DNA of 8,956 nt from Burkholderiales bacterium (lineage in GTDB: Bacteria > Pseudomonadota > Gammaproteobacteria > Burkholderiales > Burkholderiaceae_C), in NCBI GenBank assembly GCA_028869035.1, contig JAGWTL010000102.1, positions 1 to 8,956 on the forward strand. Reading direction: 5' to 3'. The notes below the pieces were generated by a model. That model saw nothing but the letters and a program-made list of their open reading frames with translations, had not been told where the DNA came from and did no database searches. The position numbers and the translations under genes were made by a program. Within the stretch, counting starts at the first letter, position 1, and the number at the start of each line of letters is the position of its first letter. Of this stretch, positions 1 to 8,956 are shown piece by piece.

Positions 1-279
1 ATCAAAGTGCCGGAGAAAGGCACTTACAAGTGGCAGCTGTTCAAACAGTGGACCGACGAGTTCCGTCAGACCCAGGCTGACCACGTCGCCTACATCGCCC
101 TGCATCTGGCCGGTGTGCTGGAGCCCTGCCGCACCAAGTTCGACAAGCTCATGCAGCACCACCGCCAGCAGCTATGCGACAGCAGCAAGATGCAGCGCCA
201 CAGCCGCGCCATCGAGCGCCTGCAAAACACGATGTCCGCTGCGGCCATGTCTTACGAAAGCAATTTCCGCCGCCACTGA
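1..279 (+). CDS. C-terminal part of an unrecognised protein
   Basis: The frame is open from the first base and ends at TGA 277-279, giving 92 residues. A GTG lies at 7-9, but the frame continues upstream without a stop, so the true start is probably outside the window. The visible part is hydrophilic, rich in Gln, His, Arg and Lys, with no membrane segment and a largely helical look; the stretch from about residue 35 to the end reads like a long charged helix. I do not recognise the family. The gene converges on recQ with only 30 bases between the two stop codons. Codon choice is GC-rich and resembles the neighbours, which supports a real gene. Confidence 0.55.
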   Translation: MKVPEKGTYKWQLFKQWTDEFRQTQADHVAYIALHLAGVLEPCRTKFDKLMQHHRQQLCDSSKMQRHSRAIERLQNTMSAAAMSYESNFRRH

Positions 280-309
280 GCGGAACGCCCGGCGCCGGCA
301 GACCGCCTT

Positions 310-2253
<1,944 letters not shown>

Positions 2254-2277
2254 GTCAGACCGGGTGCAAGAGGGAGA

Positions 2278-2673
2278 TCACATCTGCTCCCAGGGCAGGC
2301 CGTCGTGGCGCCAGCCGTTGAGGGTGGAGCGCTTGAAGTGGTCGTCCAGATCCCCTTCGAAGCCGTGCAGCACGTTGTAGAGCTGCGTGAAGCCGGCTTT
2401 CTGCAGGACCTCGCCGGCATCCAGCGTGCGTTTGCCGCTGCGGCACAGCAGCACCAGGGGGCGCCCCTTGTCGCCGGCGGTTTCGCGTTCGACGGCGGCC
2501 ACAAAAGCGGCCGGATCCGGTGTCAGGTCCGGGTATTCGTACCAGGGGATGTTGACCACACCCGGCGGGCGGCCGACGTACAGCGACTCGATTTCCATGC
2601 GCACGTCGAGGAACAATGCCGTCGGCTGTTGCTGCAGGAGCTCCCAGGCTTCCCGGGGCAGGAGGTGTTTCAT
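2278..2673 (-). CDS. Single-domain rhodanese-like sulfurtransferase
   Basis: A 131-residue cytoplasmic protein with one rhodanese domain and no signal peptide or membrane segment. The motif LFLDVR (20-25) and the active-site loop CRSGKRT, with the persulfide-forming cysteine at C77, are both present, as is the C-terminal helix pattern (DAGEVLQKAGF, then LHGFEGDLDDH). Such proteins carry sulfane sulfur between partners; the substrate cannot be read from the sequence. The start is ATG 2673-2671. Upstream on this strand only a weak AGAG is seen, and a poor -10-like GACAAT (2687-2682) lies so close that the message may be nearly leaderless. It is divergent from the first metH gene (70-bp gap) and is followed after 24 bases by recQ, so the two probably form an operon. 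The family call is strong. Confidence 0.9.
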   Translation of the reverse strand: MKHLLPREAWELLQQQPTALFLDVRMEIESLYVGRPPGVVNIPWYEYPDLTPDPAAFVAAVERETAGDKGRPLVLLCRSGKRTLDAGEVLQKAGFTQLYNVLHGFEGDLDDHFKRSTLNGWRHDGLPWEQM

Positions 2674-2705
2674 GGGGCTCTATTGTCCCGGGTTTTGGGC
2701 GGGCC

Positions 2706-2735
2706 TTGGGCCTTCCAGGCCAGGCTTTCTACAAT
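2706..2735 (+). promoter_or_regulatory. Candidate sigma-70 promoter of metH part 1
   Basis: TTGGGC (2706-2711) and TACAAT (2730-2735, five of six matches to TATAAT) are separated by 18 bases. Transcription would begin about 2742, right at the ATG at 2744, so the mRNA would be leaderless or almost so. The GGAGG at 2736-2740 would then lie upstream of the transcript start and be unusable as a ribosome binding site; it is in any case only 3 bases from the ATG. Confidence 0.5.
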
Positions 2736-2743
2736 GGAGGGCT

Positions 2744-3793
<1,050 letters not shown>

Positions 3794-3807
3794 GGCCAGA
3801 GGCTTGC

Positions 3808-4866
3808 ATGCGTATCGAGGCACTGCGCCAGCGGCTGCAGGCGCTCGGCGCCAACCCCCGCCACGAACACCGCGTGCTGCGCCTGTGGTCGCAGGTCTTG
3901 CCGCAGGATCACGGCAGCCGGCCGATCGAAAACTTCCTGCCGACCACCTTGCGCGCGGCCCTGCCGGAACTTGAACGCGAGCTGGCCGGCCTGGTCACGC
4001 GGGTCTCCGAACATCCGGGCGAGGACGGCTCGTTGCGCCTGGTCGTGGCCCTGGCCGACGGCCAGCTGGTCGAGAGCGTGCTGTTGCCGCCGGGGCGTAC
4101 CCCGGCCCTGTGCGTTTCCACCCAGGTCGGCTGCGCCGTAGGCTGCGTGTTCTGCATGACCGGCACCACCGGCCTGATCCGGCAACTGGGCAGCGCCGAG
4201 ATCGTGGCCCAGGTGGTGCTGGCGCGCACCCGCCAGCCGGTCAAGCGCGTGGTGTTCATGGGCATGGGCGAGCCGGCCCATAACCTGGACAACGTGCTGG
4301 AGGCCATCGACCTGCTGGGCACGGCGGGCAATATCGGACACAAGAACCTGGTCTTCTCGACGGTCGGCGACCCCCGCGTTTTCGAGGCGCTGCCTCTGGG
4401 GCGCGTGAAGCCGGCACTGGCGCTTTCGCTGCACAGCACGCGCGCCGACCTGCGTGCCCAGCTGCTGCCGCGTGCCCCGCGCATCTCCCCGGAAGACCTG
4501 ATCGAGGCGGGCGAGTCCTATGCGCGCGCCAGCGGCTATCCGATCCAGTACCAGTGGACCTTGCTGGCCGGCATCAACGACGGCGAGGAAGAAGTCGAAG
4601 GCCTGGTGCGGCTGCTGCACGGCAAGCACGCGATCCTCAACCTGATTCCCTACAACACGGTCGAAGGCCTGCCGTATCAACGGCCGGGTCCGGAGCAGGC
4701 GGTCGCGTTGGCGCGCCGGCTGCATCAGCGCGGCATCCTGACCAAGCTACGCCAGTCGGCGGGGCAGGACGTCGATGGCGGTTGCGGCCAGCTGCGCGCG
4801 CGGGCCGTGCAGGACAGGAGCGCACAGGAGCGTCGCGTGATTCCGGTGCGGGCGGTTCAGGGCTGA
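3808..4866 (+). CDS. Radical-SAM RNA methyltransferase, RlmN/Cfr family
   Basis: A 352-residue cytoplasmic protein with an N-terminal accessory region (about 1-90) and a radical-SAM barrel. The 4Fe-4S motif CxxxCxxC is C109, C113 and C116. Both cysteines that in RlmN carry out methyl transfer are conserved: C102 (equivalent to E. coli C118, seven residues before the cluster, in LCVSTQVGC) and C326 (equivalent to C355, in GQDVDGGCGQL). Other family motifs are VVFMGMGEP, FSTVGD and ALSLHS. RlmN methylates C2 of A2503 in 23S rRNA and A37 of some tRNAs; Cfr methylates C8. The target of this protein cannot be told from sequence. Canonical betaproteobacterial rlmN usually sits beside ndk and hisS, so this copy in a methionine locus is probably a paralog. 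The ATG at 3808 has AGAGG (3798-3802) five bases before it and lies 14 bases after metH part 1. The stop overlaps a MetR-box-like palindrome. Confidence 0.85.
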   Translation: MRIEALRQRLQALGANPRHEHRVLRLWSQVLPQDHGSRPIENFLPTTLRAALPELERELAGLVTRVSEHPGEDGSLRLVVALADGQLVESVLLPPGRTPALCVSTQVGCAVGCVFCMTGTTGLIRQLGSAEIVAQVVLARTRQPVKRVVFMGMGEPAHNLDNVLEAIDLLGTAGNIGHKNLVFSTVGDPRVFEALPLGRVKPALALSLHSTRADLRAQLLPRAPRISPEDLIEAGESYARASGYPIQYQWTLLAGINDGEEEVEGLVRLLHGKHAILNLIPYNTVEGLPYQRPGPEQAVALARRLHQRGILTKLRQSAGQDVDGGCGQLRARAVQDRSAQERRVIPVRAVQG

Positions 4867-4876
4867 AGCTCATTCA
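4864..4876. promoter_or_regulatory. Putative MetR binding site (LysR-type box)
   Basis: TGAAGCTCATTCA is an exact match to the enterobacterial MetR consensus TGAA-N5-TTCA, including the preferred A/T at the centre, and also to the general LysR pattern T-N11-A. It overlaps the stop codon of the radical-SAM gene and its centre (4870) is about 53 bases before the predicted transcription start of metH part 2. In E. coli, MetR with homocysteine activates metE and metH. No metR gene is in the window, so the regulator is inferred. Confidence 0.55.
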
Positions 4877-4887
4877 GTACACGCGGA

Positions 4888-4916
4888 TGGCAGATGGGTG
4901 CAATACCCATTAAAAT
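4888..4916 (+). promoter_or_regulatory. Candidate promoter of the riboswitch-controlled metH gene
   Basis: The -10 is TAAAAT (4911-4916, five of six). Seventeen bases upstream only a poor -35, TGGCAG (4888-4893), is found, as expected for a promoter that needs an activator. Transcription would begin about 4922-4924, exactly where the first stem of the riboswitch begins, which supports the assignment. Confidence 0.5.
4894..4910. repeat. Inverted repeat between the -35 and -10 regions
   Basis: ATGGGT (4894-4899) and ACCCAT (4905-4910) form a perfect 6-bp dyad around GCAAT. It fills the spacer of the candidate promoter and touches the -10, a position typical of an operator. It could also be a weak stem-loop at the end of the upstream transcript, but no T-run follows. 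Confidence 0.35.
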
Positions 4917-4923
4917 CGGGGCA

Positions 4924-4987
4924 ATCCAAGGAGCGTTGCAGCAGCACAGACTGTGTTGTCAGGCTTGGATGTCTCAACGACGCTCAC
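4924..4987 (+). promoter_or_regulatory. S-adenosylhomocysteine (SAH) riboswitch aptamer
   Basis: Stem P1 is a perfect 7-bp pairing of ATCCAAG (4924-4930) with CTTGGAT (4964-4970). Stem P2 pairs CAGCACA (4942-4948) with TGTGTTG (4952-4958), with one G-U pair. The pseudoknot pairs GAGCGT (4931-4936) with ACGCTC (4980-4985). The conserved single-stranded blocks of the class are present: GGAGCGTTGCA (4930-4940), AGGCTTGG (4961-4968) and ACGCTCAC (4980-4987). SAH riboswitches are known upstream of ahcY and metH genes in proteobacteria and turn expression on when toxic SAH rises. The next gene is metH part 2, 31 bases after the pseudoknot. Confidence 0.9.
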
Positions 4988-5012
4988 CTGCCATGGATTT
5001 TTTCAGGTGAGC
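4982..5012 (+). promoter_or_regulatory. Anti-Shine-Dalgarno hairpin (riboswitch expression platform)
   Basis: GCTCACCTG (4982-4990) is perfectly complementary over 9 bp to CAGGTGAGC (5004-5012), which contains the Shine-Dalgarno AGGTGAG (5005-5011) of the ATG at 5016. The 5' arm shares bases 4982-4985 with the 3' strand of the aptamer pseudoknot, so the two structures exclude each other. The logic is: no SAH, hairpin forms and translation is off; SAH bound, pseudoknot forms and the ribosome binding site is free. Confidence 0.8.
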
Positions 5013-5015
5013 CGC

Positions 5016-7736
<2,721 letters not shown>

Positions 7737-7749
7737 GCCGAACAGCGGG

Positions 7750-7765
7750 TTTTACGGAGTTTTAC
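7750..7765 (+). repeat. Tandem TTTTAC repeats with a 10-bp period
   Basis: TTTTAC occurs at 7750-7755 and again at 7760-7765, one helical turn apart, just downstream of metH part 2 and 114 bases before the next gene. Direct repeats with this spacing are typical sites for OmpR/PhoP-family response regulators. A weak -10-like TACGAT lies at 7799-7804. The function is inferred. Confidence 0.35.
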
Positions 7766-7832
7766 ACATGCGGCGCATGCGCACGTGCCCCTGCTGTCTA
7801 CGATCCGTAGCGCTGGACGTTGAAGGTAGAGC

Positions 7833-7849
7833 CCCGGCGCATTGCCGGG
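7833..7849 (+). other. Stem-loop in the leader of the glycine-zipper gene
   Basis: CCCGGC (7833-7838) and GCCGGG (7844-7849) form a perfect 6-bp GC stem with loop GCATT, 16 bases before the Shine-Dalgarno of the gene at 7879. There is no T-run, so a simple terminator is unlikely; it may shape or stabilise the leader, or be chance in GC-rich DNA. The rest of 7737-7878 holds the tandem repeat above and the self-complementary GCGCATGCGC (7773-7782). Confidence 0.3.
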
Positions 7850-7878
7850 CGCACCTGTAGTTAGCAAGGAATCTCGAA

Positions 7879-8562
7879 ATGAACGATATGACAATGACCG
7901 GCGCTGCAGCCGCCGGGACCAAAACCCTGTGGGTGGCCGTGGGTGTGCTGGGTGCAGCGGTGCTGGGGCTGGGCGGCGCCCTCTATTACACGCAGGCGCA
8001 CAAGACCGGTGAGGTCCCTGCGGCTGCTCCGGTCGTTGCGGTGGCGCCGGCAGTGCCTGCGGCGGCAGCGCTGAGCGAAGCGCCGGCCAAGCCTGAGGTT
8101 GCCGAAAAACCTGCCGTCGTCAAACCCAGGGCCACGCATGCCAAGGTGGCCAAATCCGCGCCCGTGGCGACCGCAGCTGCGCCGGTCGAAGCGCCGCCGC
8201 CGGTGGTCGTCAGGCCGATCTGCGCGGATTGCGCCACCGTGACGGCCGTGACCCCGGTGGAGCGTGATGGCGAGTCCGGTGGCGCCGGTGCGGTGGCCGG
8301 TGGCGTGCTCGGGGCCTTGGTCGGCAACCAGTTCGGTCGCGGCCAGGGCAAGGACGCGGCCACCATCCTCGGCGCCATCGGGGGTGGCATCGCCGGCAAC
8401 CAGGTCGAGAAAAAAATGAAGAAGGTGACGGCTTACCAGGTGGACTTGCGCATGGACGACGGCAGCCGGCGCACGCTGGAGCTGGGCACCCCGGTCGCCG
8501 TGGGCGAGCGAGTTCGCCTGGACGGCGGCACGCTGCGGCCCTTGCCGGCCGGCTCCTATTGA
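7879..8562 (+). CDS. Membrane-anchored glycine-zipper (2TM / 17-kDa antigen-like) protein
   Basis: A 227-residue envelope protein. A short N-terminus is followed by one hydrophobic helix (about 16-37, TLWVAVGVLGAAVLGLGGAL) with no signal-peptidase or lipobox site evident, so it is probably an inner-membrane anchor. Next comes an Ala/Pro/Val/Lys-rich linker (about 45-112), a CADC pair (C115, C118), a glycine-zipper double hairpin (about 134-174; GGAGAVAGGVLGALVG, then GAIGGGIAGNQVE), and a small C-terminal beta-like domain (183-222) with VDLRMDDGSRRTLE. The zipper resembles SlyB/Rickettsia 17-kDa antigen repeats, which help envelope integrity; the exact role here is unknown. ATG 7879 has AAGGA (7866-7870) eight bases before it. 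It lies 142 bases after metH part 2 and appears to have its own leader. The Ala/Pro linker looks suited to span periplasm or peptidoglycan. Confidence 0.8.
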   Translation: MNDMTMTGAAAAGTKTLWVAVGVLGAAVLGLGGALYYTQAHKTGEVPAAAPVVAVAPAVPAAAALSEAPAKPEVAEKPAVVKPRATHAKVAKSAPVATAAAPVEAPPPVVVRPICADCATVTAVTPVERDGESGGAGAVAGGVLGALVGNQFGRGQGKDAATILGAIGGGIAGNQVEKKMKKVTAYQVDLRMDDGSRRTLELGTPVAVGERVRLDGGTLRPLPAGSY

Positions 8563-8596
8563 GACTTCCACGAATCACGACGAGTGCCTCACATCC

Positions 8597-8644
8597 CTTC
8601 GCTCAGAGCCTGTCGAAGGGCTTCGACAGGCTCAGCCTGAACGG
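8597..8644. repeat. Dispersed palindromic repeat (CTTCGACAGGCTCAG type)
   Basis: Perfect 13-bp inverted repeat, GAGCCTGTCGAAG (8606-8618) and CTTCGACAGGCTC (8621-8633), with only GG between; the hairpin loop would open a few pairs. The right flank CAGCCTGAACGG and an imperfect mirror on the left (CCCTTCG from 8596) match a repeat I remember as very common between genes of many proteobacteria. It lies between two convergent genes, so it may also serve as a bidirectional terminator. It encodes the C-terminus of the minus-strand gene. Confidence 0.8.
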
Positions 8645-8956
8645 CAAGGCGTCATGAACATAGAAAACATCAATAAGCCGGTGATGGGCGGTCAGGCGCT
8701 GCGCCTGCACCAGGGCCAGCAGGCCCAGCACCAGCGGCGCGGCGGCCAGCGGGGTGAGCAGACTCAGGGGGATCAGGCCGGGGATCCGCCGGTTGGCCTG
8801 GTGGATGTCGAGGCGGTGCTCGAAGCAATACAAGAGCATGCGGCCCAGCGCCTGCAGCATGCCGATGCTGGCCGGCACGGCGATGACCCAGGCTTCGGGC
8901 AGCCGGTGGTCACGTGACACGCTGCCCCAGTTGATGAGTTGGGGCCGTGAGAGCCG
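8603..8956 (-). CDS. C-terminal part of an unrecognised membrane protein
   Basis: The minus-strand frame is open from the window edge to TGA at 8605-8603, giving 117 residues; a GTG at 8920-8918 is possible but the frame runs on upstream, so the gene probably starts outside. Two hydrophobic stretches are visible: one around AWVIAVPASIGMLQALG and a clearer one around IPLSLLTPLAAAPLVLGLLALV, with a charged segment (CFEHRLDIHQANRR) between. I cannot name the family. The last 10 or so residues (LSLSKPFDRL) are encoded by the palindromic repeat, and the preceding dozen codons (8653-8688) are unusually AT-rich with many T-ending codons, unlike the GC-rich body. The native end of the protein may therefore have been lost and replaced by intergenic and repeat sequence. 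Confidence 0.55.
   Translation of the reverse strand, partial: RLSRPQLINWGSVSRDHRLPEAWVIAVPASIGMLQALGRMLLYCFEHRLDIHQANRRIPGLIPLSLLTPLAAAPLVLGLLALVQAQRLTAHHRLIDVFYVHDALPFRLSLSKPFDRL

Noticed and set aside
2387..2743. Upstream extension of metH part 1 in the same frame
   Set aside because: The extension runs antisense through the rhodanese gene and has no homology to MetH; the family start and the promoter both point to 2744.
4888..4903. Sigma-54-like promoter TGGCAG...TGCAA
   Set aside because: The distance between the GG and GC elements is one base too short for a -24/-12 promoter, and a sigma-70-like -10 fits the riboswitch start better.
4953..5015. Start of metH part 2 at TTG 4953
   Set aside because: This would translate through the riboswitch aptamer; the ATG at 5016 has a strong Shine-Dalgarno that the expression platform covers.
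8654..8917. Plus-strand frame of 87 codons beginning at an ATG near the right edge
   Set aside because: Rich in Gln, Gly and His with no recognisable domain and opposite a frame with clear membrane segments that continues past the window; more likely a shadow.

Overview
The window looks like chromosomal DNA of a GC-rich betaproteobacterium, most likely of the family Comamonadaceae (Burkholderiales). The pointers are a methionine synthase (MetH) split into two genes, an S-adenosylhomocysteine (SAH) riboswitch in front of the second half, and two short GC-rich palindromic repeats of kinds I remember as dispersed in this group. No phage, transposase, CRISPR, rRNA or tRNA is visible, and the gene content is mostly housekeeping.

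Layout. (1) 1-279 (+): the 3' end of an unrecognised gene. (2) 310-2253 (-): recQ DNA helicase, converging on the first gene. Its zinc-binding module is interrupted in frame by about 28 extra residues encoded by a GC-rich palindromic repeat. (3) 2278-2673 (-): a single-domain rhodanese, directly upstream of recQ and probably in one transcript with it. (4) From a 70-bp divergent promoter region the methionine locus runs rightward: metH part 1 (homocysteine and zinc domain, 2744-3793), a radical-SAM RNA methyltransferase of the RlmN/Cfr family (3808-4866), a dense regulatory stretch (4864-5015), and metH part 2 (folate, cobalamin and reactivation domains, 5016-7736). (5) 7879-8562 (+): a membrane-anchored glycine-zipper protein. 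(6) 8603-8956 (-): the 3' end of an unrecognised membrane protein whose last codons come from a palindromic repeat.

How the parts fit together. The two MetH pieces (349 and 906 residues) add up to about one full MetH and carry every hallmark residue I looked for, so they probably act together to make methionine from homocysteine. SAM-dependent methylation, including that by the radical-SAM enzyme between them, produces SAH, which is recycled to homocysteine. Before part 2 there is, in order, an exact match to the MetR box (homocysteine-responsive activator in enterics), a candidate promoter, an SAH riboswitch aptamer and a hairpin that would hide the ribosome binding site. Two metabolites that accumulate when remethylation is slow, homocysteine and SAH, could thus both switch on the second MetH gene, while the first gene appears to have its own, possibly leaderless, promoter and no riboswitch.

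No stretch longer than about 150 bases lacks a gene. All functional calls are by eye from motifs; no database search was run.
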